The notes under the pieces were generated by a model. The model was not told the DNA's origin, ran no database searches, and was given only the letters and a program-made list of their open reading frames with translations. Shown in pieces: positions 17,471 through 25,623 of a stretch of DNA of 64,000 bases (position 1 is the first letter of the stretch; each line of letters opens with the position of its first letter). This DNA comes from Desulfuromonas acetexigens (GTDB lineage: Bacteria; Desulfobacterota; Desulfuromonadia; Desulfuromonadales; Trichloromonadaceae), in assembly GCF_900111775.1 (NCBI RefSeq), contig NZ_FOJJ01000012.1, positions 363,162-427,161 on the forward strand, written 5' to 3'. The position numbers were made by a program, and so were the translations under genes.

Positions 17471-18376
17471 ATGATTTCTGTTGTATTGGCAACGCATAAT
17501 GGTGAAAAAACTCTACCAATCACATTGGACGCATTTTGCCAATTGGAATTGCCCGAAATTGGTGTGGAGTTTATTGTCGTGGACAATGCAAGTAATGACA
17601 GTACTTCATCGATAATAAAAGAATATTTAGAAAAAATACCGTTGAAATATTTTTATGAAAGAAGAAAAGGAAAAGTATTTGCCATTAATAAAGGCTTGGA
17701 AGAGGCGCGCGGTGATTTAATTGTATTGACCGATGATGACGTTGTACCCGTGAAATCATGGTTATCAGCATTTCTTATTGCGGCCAATCAACATCCTGAG
17801 GCAGCTCTTTTTCTTGGTCAGATCAGACCTTATTGGTTAGGCCACCCACCAACATGGTTAAAACAGTTGACAGATATTGGTCGTTCATGCGGTTGTACGC
17901 CGATCACGATGCCTGAGGGTAATGTGCCTTACCATTTAGCGAAGGGCGCAAATATGTTGGTTCGGAAGGAAGTATTCCAAAAAGTTACCTTAAGGGAAGA
18001 TTTATGGATTGCTGGTCAAGATGCCGCCGGGGGAGAAGACACTGATTTTGCGAAAAAGGCATATGAACTTGGTTTTGGGCTTTGGTTTACTCCCAATGCA
18101 AAAATCGCTCACATTGTACAACCTCGAGAAATGACTGTCAGGGCAGTATGGAAGCGGTATTATAGGATTGGCCGTTCTATTGCAGCGGTTCAATCTGAGC
18201 CCCTAATTAAGCCAAAAAAGATTTTTGGCTACCCTGCATGGCCATTCCTTCATATCGCGAAGAGATGCTTGATAGTGATTGGGAATATTATACTTTTTAA
18301 AAAATATGGTGCTATGGTTGAGATCATTAATATTGCTACAACATGGGGAAGGTATATAAGGCGTTCTGGCAAGTAG
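17471..18376 (+). CDS. Glycosyltransferase family 2
   Basis: GT-A fold glycosyltransferase of 301 residues. It has the N-terminal ISVVLATHNGEKTL, the VVDNASNDST nucleotide loop and the metal-binding DxD as LTDDDVVPV (about residue 90). A C-terminal GT2 segment contains GGEDTDFAKKAYELGFGLWF, the acceptor-site ED motif. The gene starts 9 bases after the pyruvyltransferase gene, so the two are probably co-transcribed. Sugar specificity cannot be read from sequence. Confidence 0.9.
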   Translation: MISVVLATHNGEKTLPITLDAFCQLELPEIGVEFIVVDNASNDSTSSIIKEYLEKIPLKYFYERRKGKVFAINKGLEEARGDLIVLTDDDVVPVKSWLSAFLIAANQHPEAALFLGQIRPYWLGHPPTWLKQLTDIGRSCGCTPITMPEGNVPYHLAKGANMLVRKEVFQKVTLREDLWIAGQDAAGGEDTDFAKKAYELGFGLWFTPNAKIAHIVQPREMTVRAVWKRYYRIGRSIAAVQSEPLIKPKKIFGYPAWPFLHIAKRCLIVIGNIILFKKYGAMVEIINIATTWGRYIRRSGK

Positions 18377-18484
18377 ACTTTTTGAGGTGATTAATAATGT
18401 CTATCAGATGATTTAAAATTCTCGTCGCATGTGCATTATTAACAGTGTGCTTTTTAGCAAAAATATTTTTAAGAAAGCCCTGAT

Positions 18485-19666
18485 ATGAATAAAGAAAAAT
18501 ATAATCTGATATGCTTTGGATTGATGCCATGGAGTAATATGTGGAAGAGAACTCAAAGTGTATTTTATCATATGAGTAGTTTTGAAATATTTGAACGTTC
18601 TTTATATGTTAACCCAGAAAAATACCCGAACTATAGTAGTTTTTATCTTAAAAAACTACAGCCGAAAGAATATGGCTATGTAAATATCGTGAATTCAGAA
18701 AAGATATTTGAATATACTCCCGTCCATTTCGTGCCATTATCATCAAGGTCCGAAATCTTTAAATCAATTGAAAGCTACTTCTATGGAAGGTTGTTTCGAG
18801 ATTTCAACGGAGATCTGCCATATGTTCTTTATTTGAATTGCCCTAATACTCACCTTACAAGTCTGATTGAACAACTGATACAAAATTCAACTTTGACTAT
18901 TTTTGATTATTCTGATGACTTTCTTGAATATAAGCTAAATAAAAGTGGTTTAGCTATTTATAGACGTAATATAGAGAAATTTACGGAAAAAGCTGATATC
19001 ATCACGTATGTTAATGACCATGTAGCGAATAAATATCAATTTCCTGACAAGAAAAATTTAGTACTTAGAAATTCTACAAATTATGATAATTTTAATCGTA
19101 ATGCTTACAGCACAATCGATGAAATAGAGAAAATAAAAGAAAAATATAAGTATATTATTGGCTACAGTGGATGGGTTAACGAGAGTCGTGTCGATTATGA
19201 CTTAATTGACTACCTATCAGAAAATAGACGTGATTGTGCTTTTTTGTTTGTTGGGCCATACGATAAAACTTTTGTTGATAAATTCAAAAAAGTAGAAAAT
19301 ATATTTATTTTTGAGCCCGTAAGTTATGACGTATTGCCAAATTATATCAATTATTTCGACGTTTCAATAGTACCTTTTCTCGTCAATGAACATACAAATG
19401 GTAACGATTTGTTGAAATATCATGACTATATGAGCATGGGAAAAACAATAGTAAGTACAAACATCAAGACAGCCGAGGAAATCAAAAATCTGATTTATGT
19501 TGCTGATAGCCATGAAACATTTCTTGCCTACCTCGAGTCTATTTTGCAAGAAAAACTTTATAAAAATGTGGATGTGCTTAAAAGCTTTGCCAAGGAAAAT
19601 TCATGGGAAAATAGGTCTAAGCTTCTTTTATATGAAATTGAATCAAGTCTTAAAATGATGAGGTGA
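18485..19666 (+). CDS. Glycosyltransferase (GT-B, GT4-like)
   Basis: 393-residue GT-B-type protein. The N-terminal half is divergent. The C-terminal half has recognisable donor-domain elements: YIIGYSGWVNE, DCAFLFVGPYDK and a NDLLKYHDYMSMGKTIVST loop equivalent to the usual NPLKxxEYMAMGKPVV. It overlaps the ribosome binding region of the next gene. It is AT-rich island DNA. The family call is good; substrate unknown. Confidence 0.8.
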   Translation: MNKEKYNLICFGLMPWSNMWKRTQSVFYHMSSFEIFERSLYVNPEKYPNYSSFYLKKLQPKEYGYVNIVNSEKIFEYTPVHFVPLSSRSEIFKSIESYFYGRLFRDFNGDLPYVLYLNCPNTHLTSLIEQLIQNSTLTIFDYSDDFLEYKLNKSGLAIYRRNIEKFTEKADIITYVNDHVANKYQFPDKKNLVLRNSTNYDNFNRNAYSTIDEIEKIKEKYKYIIGYSGWVNESRVDYDLIDYLSENRRDCAFLFVGPYDKTFVDKFKKVENIFIFEPVSYDVLPNYINYFDVSIVPFLVNEHTNGNDLLKYHDYMSMGKTIVSTNIKTAEEIKNLIYVADSHETFLAYLESILQEKLYKNVDVLKSFAKENSWENRSKLLLYEIESSLKMMR

Positions 19667-19671
19667 GGTTG

Positions 19672-20640
19672 ATGCCCGATCTTATATCAGTGATAATACC
19701 CACATTTAATAGAGAGAAAACTATAAGCAGAGCAATCGAAAGTGTATATTCTCAAGAATATAAGAATATTGAGCTTATAATAGTTGATGATTTTTCAAAG
19801 GATAACACATTTACTATCGTTACTGATCTGCAAAAAAAATTTCAAAATCTTAAATATCTAGTAAATCAACGGTCGAAAGGGGCATGTGGGGCAAGGAATA
19901 CAGGTATTCTAAATTCAAACGGTAAATATGTTGCATTCCTCGATTCTGACGATGAGTGGTTGCCGAGTCATCTAAGTTTGCGGCATGCAATATTGTCTAA
20001 AAAAGATGTCAATGTTGTTTTTGGTGACTTTTATATTGTTGATGATGCATCAAAAAAAAACATCGGTGTTTTTTTCGAAAACAAGAGAACTCTTAGGGAA
20101 TTACCTTCAATTCGGGAAAATGATGTAGTTTATATTGAGAGTAGTATCGCAATCCCTCTTATCCAGGAAAATTTTTTTCACCTCGGAACAATCATGTTGC
20201 CGAGATCTCTCGCGGCAGAAAATTTATTTCGTGAAGATATTGTTTACGCAGAAGACCGGGATTTTGGCATTAGGTTGTCACTAAGCCATGGGATTAAATT
20301 CGCCTATATTACTGTCGTGACATATTGCCTCTATAAGCATGGGGATAGTTTAACTACGGATAATTATGAAAATGATATAAAGAAGTGGAATGATTTAATT
20401 CTCTTGTTTGATGGATATCGAAAAAGTAATCAATTTAACAGTAGTGAGAACCGAAAAATAGCTAAAGAATTAAAGAAAATCCATCATACTGTGGCTATCT
20501 GTAAAAGAAAGTACGGGATGTATTCTGATGCCCTTATGTATTGTTTAGATAGTTTGAATTATGGCATCTGTTTCAATGACTTTATAGAATTTTCAAAATC
20601 TTTTATCTGTCTTATTTTTAAAAGAGATCACAGAAATTGA
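19672..20640 (+). CDS. Glycosyltransferase family 2
   Basis: 322-residue GT-A glycosyltransferase. Motifs: LISVIIPTFNREKTISRAIE, IIVDDFSKDNT, and the DxD as FLDSDDEWLP (about residue 88). GAGGTGAGG just upstream supports the ATG at 19672 over the GTG at 19663. The C-terminal third is AT-rich with several Lys-rich stretches. The selenoprotein candidate begins 8 bases downstream, so it probably shares this transcript. Confidence 0.9.
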   Translation: MPDLISVIIPTFNREKTISRAIESVYSQEYKNIELIIVDDFSKDNTFTIVTDLQKKFQNLKYLVNQRSKGACGARNTGILNSNGKYVAFLDSDDEWLPSHLSLRHAILSKKDVNVVFGDFYIVDDASKKNIGVFFENKRTLRELPSIRENDVVYIESSIAIPLIQENFFHLGTIMLPRSLAAENLFREDIVYAEDRDFGIRLSLSHGIKFAYITVVTYCLYKHGDSLTTDNYENDIKKWNDLILLFDGYRKSNQFNSSENRKIAKELKKIHHTVAICKRKYGMYSDALMYCLDSLNYGICFNDFIEFSKSFICLIFKRDHRN

Positions 20641-20647
20641 GGTGCTT

Positions 20648-21127
20648 ATGAAAAAAACACTATTGATAGCGATTCTAGTCCTTCTTTTTTCTGGCACTAA
20701 TGTAAATGCAAAAAATCTTATGCATCCTCTAAATGAGAGAAATGTCGCAATCGGATTAATGCCACGTCCAAAATACTATCCAGAGGTACCACGTGTAACA
20801 GCTGTTTATGCTAAATACTTGTATGATCAAGGGCAAGGCTTTTTTATCGCTGTTAGTACACATGACATTCAAATCGTCGGTGGTATCCAAATGACTGAAC
20901 GAGAGGTATGGGATACGGATTTTAGTAAAATAAAAATCCCGGACAATAAAATTGTTTTTGTTTACTGACCATGAGGCCCCCATGAGGGAACGAGCGCCCG
21001 TGCGGCGTCGCAAATTATAGGTCAATTCAAGAAGGCTGGGAAAAAGAATCCTGTATTCGTAATCATTAGGGGTGATACGGCAATGCGTGAAGCGGGTTTC
21101 ATTTTCAATCGGCAGTTTTCCAGATAA
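20648..21127 (+). CDS. Probable exported rhodanese-like selenoprotein (two in-frame UGA)
   Basis: Reading normally, the ATG at 20648 (GAGG 6 bases upstream) gives a 106-residue exported protein ending IVFVY at a TGA (20966). The same frame continues as Pro, a second TGA (20972), then GPHEGTSARAASQIIGQF to TAA at 21125, 159 codons in all. The continued protein aligns by eye with a complete rhodanese domain: RVTAVYAKYLYDQG start, a loop after IPDNKIVFVY where rhodaneses carry the catalytic Cys, then (P)HEGTSARAA, and a final IIRGDTAMREAGF matching the usual GGxxAWxxAG end. Both UGA codons occupy the active-site loop, suggesting Y-Sec-Pro-Sec-G (positions 107 and 109). A signal peptide (ending NVNA) predicts periplasmic location. 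Alternative: a pseudogene with two UGA mutations. Confidence 0.78.
20991..21010 (+). promoter_or_regulatory. Candidate bacterial SECIS hairpin
   Basis: A stem of 7 pairs with one bulged G (20991-20998 with 21004-21010) closes a 5-base loop CGTGC that has G at its second position. The loop begins 24 bases after the second UGA and 30 after the first, within the roughly 16-37 base range known for bacterial SECIS elements. The segment 20975-21011 is strikingly GC-rich inside a gene that is otherwise about 36% GC, as expected if structure is selected. Function is inferred. Confidence 0.6.
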
Positions 21128-21159
21128 TTTAGATTCGACATTGGGGCTTGTTTGTTTTT

Positions 21160-22365
21160 ATGAAAAATGTACTGCTCATAGCGTTCGAATATCCACCAGG
21201 TAAGGGTGCAGGTGTCGAGAGACCGTTGTCCCTCAGCAAGTATTTGCCTGAATTTGGATGGCAACCTATAGTTTTGACTGTCAAGCCAACAGCTTATGAT
21301 TTTATCGATGAATCGAGAACAATTCCTTCCTGTGCTTCAGAAAATCTGTATCGTGCTTTTTCTTTTAATGCAGCTCGTGACTTCTCTTTTAAAGGGAAAT
21401 ATCTAAAAATATTGAGTGCCCCGGATCGTTGGTCGACTTGGTTTTTTGATGGTTATTTTAAAGGAAGAGATATCATTAAAAAACATAGGCCAGACATTGT
21501 TTGGTCAACGTATCCTATTGCGACATCACATGCTATTGCGTTGGCCCTAAAAAAAACTCATGGAATTCGATGGGTAGCAGATTATCGTGACCCAATGTCT
21601 TTCCATTATAAAAAAACTAATGATAGTACAATAAGTAAGTACATTGATCGTGAAACCATAAAATACTCTGATTCTGTAACCTTTGTTACAGGCCACATGA
21701 AAAAACTCTATTCCGATAAGTATGAAATTTACCAAAATAAATTCAACGTCATTGAAAATGGATTCAATGACGAATTTTTCAATGGTTTAGAACCTGATAA
21801 AAATGACAATAGAGGTATTTTTAAAATTCTCCATAGTGGTGCAATTTATGAAAATGGGAGAAATCCAAAAATAGTTTTTGAGGGACTCAAGATCCTAAAA
21901 AATCAACAAAAAATTTCAAATGAATCTTTCAGGTTGTTGTTCCGGGGGGCCAGAGCCCCTGAAAAATATATTGAATATGCCGCTAATGCTAATGTTCTTG
22001 ATTTGGTAGAGTTTTTGCCGAGTATCGACTACCGAAATAGCCTAATAGAGATGTTGACTGTCGATGCGCTGCTTGTCATACAGGGTGAGACCTATAATAA
22101 CCAAATACCTGGTAAGGTTTATGAATACCTACGCGCTAAAAAGCCGATCATATCGAATTCACCAGTAAATAGCGCTGTCGGTCAGTTCGTAAGTAGGTTT
22201 GACTTCTGTTTCGTATGTGATACTCCACAGACGGTCGCGTCTTCTATAGACAAGGTTATTTCTGGGACTTTTAACTACGACTACGATATTAGTGAATTTT
22301 CCAGGCGAACTAAGGCAAAACAATTTGCCAATTTGTTTAACACTCTCAGTGAATCGTCTTTGTAA
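21160..22365 (+). CDS. Glycosyltransferase (GT4-like)
   Basis: 401-residue GT-B protein. The N-terminus MKNVLLIAFEYPPGKGAGVE is typical of GT4 enzymes with a YPP-x-GG-type loop. The donor domain includes FKILHSGAIYENGRNPKIVF and a late IPGKVYEYLRAKKPII, the equivalent of the E-x7-E donor loop. The ATG at 21160 is preferred over a TTG four codons upstream. It follows the selenoprotein candidate by 32 bases. It is part of the AT-rich island. Confidence 0.85.
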   Translation: MKNVLLIAFEYPPGKGAGVERPLSLSKYLPEFGWQPIVLTVKPTAYDFIDESRTIPSCASENLYRAFSFNAARDFSFKGKYLKILSAPDRWSTWFFDGYFKGRDIIKKHRPDIVWSTYPIATSHAIALALKKTHGIRWVADYRDPMSFHYKKTNDSTISKYIDRETIKYSDSVTFVTGHMKKLYSDKYEIYQNKFNVIENGFNDEFFNGLEPDKNDNRGIFKILHSGAIYENGRNPKIVFEGLKILKNQQKISNESFRLLFRGARAPEKYIEYAANANVLDLVEFLPSIDYRNSLIEMLTVDALLVIQGETYNNQIPGKVYEYLRAKKPIISNSPVNSAVGQFVSRFDFCFVCDTPQTVASSIDKVISGTFNYDYDISEFSRRTKAKQFANLFNTLSESSL

Positions 22366-22396
22366 TTCTATCATCGCTAACCATTGGAATAAATGC

Positions 22397-23305
22397 ATGG
22401 AAGTCGGGTGGGTTCATATCAGACGTTTCCTCGATGAAAATTATAAAAATATCGAATATCAATCGAAAATATGGACAAGGATAGGTTTTCCATGCTTCGG
22501 AGAACTCTACAGTAAGTTAAAAACATCGACTGTTTTCGATTGCAAAAAATATTTAAAATGCCTAGAGGAAAATATCAGCAGTAGAGCAGATGACATCGAT
22601 CTTAGATCTTTTTTTTATCTAAGTATCGTTAATCAAATGTTCATATCAAAAACTATTCATTCGAATTTGCATGGATGCGATATTCTTCTTGCTAATAAAG
22701 TAAAATCGTTTTTTTCTGAATATAAGGAATCAGAATTCCCGCCACTTAACAAAGATTCTGGTGTGATTCCTGTCTTAATCTTTTCCGGTAAATTCATACC
22801 CCTTAAAACCTATCATGCTAATATCGCCGGCATCCCAAGGTCGATATTTTTCGATTTGAAAGGGTGGGATAAGGTCTCTGCTTTCAAGTATATTCTTTTT
22901 AGGGTTAAAGGATTTTCTCCCTTGCTTGAATTGCATCTGCCGAAGTTGGAAAATGCAAGATTTTCGGCAGATCTCTACTATGATGATTGCTTGCTTACTT
23001 CATATGTTTTGCATAGAAATAAACATATCAAAGGAACAATGCAAATGGGCTGGTATATCGACCCGGTCCTAAAAGAGATAAGTCCCCACTTAGGTGAGAT
23101 AGGGGAGTTGGCCCGTAAATTCGGTTCGTTGGTTCTGTGTGTTGGTGCCGATGACGCTGCCGTGTTGGATGCAACAATGAAGAGCACAAAAAGACGAAAA
23201 TTATACGAAGAAGGTTTATATCAACCAAAGCGGTTCCTCCGGTTATGGTCACGAACAGACGTGTTTAAACATTTCCCGGAGGTTGATTTGGACAATGTCA
23301 TTTAA
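22397..23305 (+). CDS. Protein of unknown family in the EPS island
   Basis: 302 residues from the ATG giving MEVGWVHIRRFLDENYKN; the frame is open further up, overlapping the end of the preceding glycosyltransferase. I recognise no domain. There is no signal peptide and no clear membrane segment; several Cys are scattered. The C-terminal half has a weak GT/sulfotransferase-like look (GVIPVLIFSGKFIPL, MGWYIDPVLKEISP, VLCVGADDAAVLD) that I cannot assign. It overlaps the next gene by 11 bases, so the two are probably translated together with the EPS genes. Confidence 0.7.
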   Translation: MEVGWVHIRRFLDENYKNIEYQSKIWTRIGFPCFGELYSKLKTSTVFDCKKYLKCLEENISSRADDIDLRSFFYLSIVNQMFISKTIHSNLHGCDILLANKVKSFFSEYKESEFPPLNKDSGVIPVLIFSGKFIPLKTYHANIAGIPRSIFFDLKGWDKVSAFKYILFRVKGFSPLLELHLPKLENARFSADLYYDDCLLTSYVLHRNKHIKGTMQMGWYIDPVLKEISPHLGEIGELARKFGSLVLCVGADDAAVLDATMKSTKRRKLYEEGLYQPKRFLRLWSRTDVFKHFPEVDLDNVI

Positions 23306-24350
23306 AACTAATGTTCTTTACTGTCTAAAATATGTTGGCTTTTTTAAGTTATCAAAATTGTTAACAAAAGATAGATTGCGTATTTTGTGCTATCATGGGG
23401 TGTCAATTGACGATGAGCATCTTTTTAATCCTCTCTTGTTCATGCGAGAGCAAACCTTTAATTCACGAATTGAGTACCTAAAAAAAGAAAAATGCAATGT
23501 AATATCATTAAGCGATGCATGTAACCATATTGAAAATAAGGAAATTACCTCTAATTCCGTTGTTATCACGTTTGATGATGGTTGGTATCATACTTTTTCT
23601 AAGTCGATTCCGGTTGTCCAGAAGTATTCATTCCCGGCAACTATTTATATAACCAGTTATTATTCACTGAAAAAGGTTAGCGTCCTCAATGTTGTGGTTC
23701 GGTATCTCACCTGGAAGGCCAATAAAAACAATTTTAATCCGAAAGTCTGTTTCTGTAACAACGGCGACAATGTTTCTGTAAAAGACGAAAACGGTCGCCT
23801 TTGCCAAGATAATGTTCTGAATTATATTGAATCTCTGCAGACCTTGCCTGAACGGACAGCAGCGGTAATGAATTATGCAGAGTATTTAGGTTTCGATGGG
23901 AAGGGAATTTTAGAAAAAAAAGTTTTTAAATTAATGGATGATGAAGACATACGCCAAGCGTCTATGGCCTGCGTAGATATTCAGCTTCATACATATCGGC
24001 ACAGATTCCCTGCTGACGATTTGTCTGAACTTTTTGAAGAAGTTACTAACAATCGCAAACATCTTGAACCATTGGTAAATAAGAGATTAGTCCACCTCTG
24101 CTACCCCAGTGGTGAATATTCTCTGAATACTTTAGAAGAATTGACTCGCCTTGATATCAAATCGGCTGTTACTTGTGAACCAGGTCTCGCATCATCAAAA
24201 ACAAATCTATTAGCCATACCAAGATTCTTGGACGGCGAAAATATTTCGCAAATCGAATTTGAGGCGGAACTATCAGGCCTTTTAGAAATCCTCAGAAACA
24301 TCAGAAGTACAATCAAATATATATCCCGTTCATTTGGATTTGGATCTTGA
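23295..24350 (+). CDS. Polysaccharide deacetylase family protein
   Basis: NodB-fold carbohydrate esterase, 351 residues. RILCYHGVS near the N-terminus and VVITFDDGW (about residue 90) are the conserved first motifs, the DD pair binding metal. IQLHTYRHRFP replaces the usual HTxxH, and HLCYPSG is the usual third motif. The GGAGG at 23278 is 12 bases from the ATG. This is the last gene of the AT-rich island; its TGA overlaps the ATG of the next, GC-rich, glycosyltransferase. Confidence 0.85.
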   Translation: MSFKTNVLYCLKYVGFFKLSKLLTKDRLRILCYHGVSIDDEHLFNPLLFMREQTFNSRIEYLKKEKCNVISLSDACNHIENKEITSNSVVITFDDGWYHTFSKSIPVVQKYSFPATIYITSYYSLKKVSVLNVVVRYLTWKANKNNFNPKVCFCNNGDNVSVKDENGRLCQDNVLNYIESLQTLPERTAAVMNYAEYLGFDGKGILEKKVFKLMDDEDIRQASMACVDIQLHTYRHRFPADDLSELFEEVTNNRKHLEPLVNKRLVHLCYPSGEYSLNTLEELTRLDIKSAVTCEPGLASSKTNLLAIPRFLDGENISQIEFEAELSGLLEILRNIRSTIKYISRSFGFGS

Positions 24351-25435
24351 TGCCCCCTTCACCGAAAACCATCTGCCTCGTTTCCCCCTTCCCCCCACCC
24401 ATGGGTGGCATGGCGATTCAGGCCGTCAAGCTGGCAGCCCTGCTCGAAGGGGCGGGTTTTCGGGTGCTATGCGTGCGCACCAACACCGAGTTTCCGGCGG
24501 CATTGGCCTTTGTCCGGAACATCCCCGGACTGCGCACCCTGGTCAACTCGCTGCTTTTTCTGCTCCATCTGCACGGGGCGGCGCGTCAGGCGCAGGTTGT
24601 CTACTTTCTCACCGGTTTCTTCAACTTCTTCTTCTGGATCACCTATCCGGCTCTGCTTCTCTGCAAGCTCGCCGGCATCCCTGTCATCCTCAGCGCGCGG
24701 GGGGGGGCGGCGGCGGATTTTTTCGCCCGCTACAAGCCGCTGGTCGCGCCGGTTCTGCGCCGCGTCGAGCGCATCACCACGCCCTCGGGTTTTCTGCAAC
24801 AGGCTTTTGTCGACGCCTTCGCCATCACCCCGACCATCGTCCCCAATATCGCCGACCTCGACCAATTCCGTTTCCGTCGACGGGAACCTCTCGCGCCCCG
24901 GCTCATCGTCACCCGCAGCCTGGAAGAGATCTACAACGTCGCCTGTGTCATCCGTGCCTTTGCCCGGGTACGGGCGCGCTACCCAGAGGCGACGCTGGCG
25001 GTGGTGGGGGACGGCGGCGAGCGGCGGATGCTGGAAAATCTGGCCCGCGAACTGGGAGTGGCATCGGCGACCACCTTTCACGGCCGCATCGACCACGCCG
25101 GCATCCAGGCCCTGTACGACGCCAACGACATTTCGGTCAACGCCTCCAACGTCGACAACCTGCCGGGCACCATCCTCGAAGCCTACGCCTGCGGCTTGCC
25201 GGTCGTCTCTACCCGCGCCGGGGGCATTCCCTACATGGTCGCGGACGGCGTGACCGGGCTGCTGGTCGATCTCGACGATGACGAGGCCCTGGCGGCGCGG
25301 GTGATCGATCTGCTCGAAAACCCTGATCTCGCCCAACGCCTGATCGCCAACGGCCGCAAGGAATGCGAAAAATATTCCGCCGACCGGGTGCGGGAGGCGT
25401 TGTTGCCGTTGGTGACGGAGGTTGTTTCATCGTAG
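24350..25435 (+). CDS. Glycosyltransferase family 4
   Basis: 361-residue GT4 enzyme. The N-terminus ICLVSPFPPPMGGMAIQAVK is the typical PPxGG acceptor loop. The donor region NVDNLPGTILEAYACGLPVV carries the E-x7-E-type glutamate. The gene is strongly GC-rich from its first codon, marking the right edge of the AT-rich island. Its ATG overlaps the previous TGA (TGATG). The TAG stop is the start of a GTAGGGGCG palindrome. Confidence 0.93.
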   Translation: MPPSPKTICLVSPFPPPMGGMAIQAVKLAALLEGAGFRVLCVRTNTEFPAALAFVRNIPGLRTLVNSLLFLLHLHGAARQAQVVYFLTGFFNFFFWITYPALLLCKLAGIPVILSARGGAAADFFARYKPLVAPVLRRVERITTPSGFLQQAFVDAFAITPTIVPNIADLDQFRFRRREPLAPRLIVTRSLEEIYNVACVIRAFARVRARYPEATLAVVGDGGERRMLENLARELGVASATTFHGRIDHAGIQALYDANDISVNASNVDNLPGTILEAYACGLPVVSTRAGGIPYMVADGVTGLLVDLDDDEALAARVIDLLENPDLAQRLIANGRKECEKYSADRVREALLPLVTEVVSS

Positions 25436-25613
25436 GGGCGACCCGGCGGGTCGCCCGAATTGGTATATGTGGATTGGATTGGCCGTAGGGGCGCAGCATG
25501 CTGCGCCCATCCCCATCCCCATCCCCATGCCCATGCCCATGGTTGTGCCCATGGTTGTGCAAGGCAGATGTATTTCGAAGAAGGGCGCAGCATGCTGCGC
25601 CCCTACGGGTAAA
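25432..25613. repeat. GTAGGGGCG-type palindromes with CCCATC/CCCATG simple repeat
   Basis: Three palindromes lie here. 25432-25455 has arms GTAGGGGCGACCC and GGGTCGCCC. About 25486-25508 has arms GTAGGGGCGCAGC and GCTGCGCCC. About 25583-25612 is GGGCGCAGCATGCTGCGCCC followed by CTACGGG. Between the last two lies a simple repeat of CCCATC then CCCATG hexamers and two copies of GGTTGTGCCCATG. No gene is visible. The first palindrome supplies the upstream stop codon. Confidence 0.85.
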
Positions 25614-25623
25614 CAATTAATCT

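Larger units (their letters stand above)
15740..24349. other. AT-rich transferred EPS gene island
   Basis: From about 15740, inside the flippase gene, to 24349, the last base before the ATG of the next GC-rich gene, GC content falls to roughly 33-38% against about 61% outside. Codon use shifts to A/T-ending codons. All genes in it are co-directional and polysaccharide-related, apart from the rhodanese-like selenoprotein candidate and one protein of unknown family. None of the GGATAA/CACGGAA repeats occurs in it. No integrase, transposase or flanking direct repeat was found, so entry by homologous recombination in the flanking EPS genes is more likely than transposition. Confidence 0.85.

Noticed and set aside
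18397..18483. Short frame with GAGGTGAT upstream: ATG TCT ATC AGA TGA then 23 more codons (FKILVACALLTVCFLAKIF) ending 2 bases before the next gene; possibly another UGA-interrupted gene
   Set aside because: Too short, no homology recognised, no GC-rich hairpin after the TGA; probably chance in AT-rich DNA.
15740..24349. Prophage or transposon origin for the AT-rich island
   Set aside because: No integrase, transposase, terminal repeats or phage genes; gene content is polysaccharide biosynthesis.
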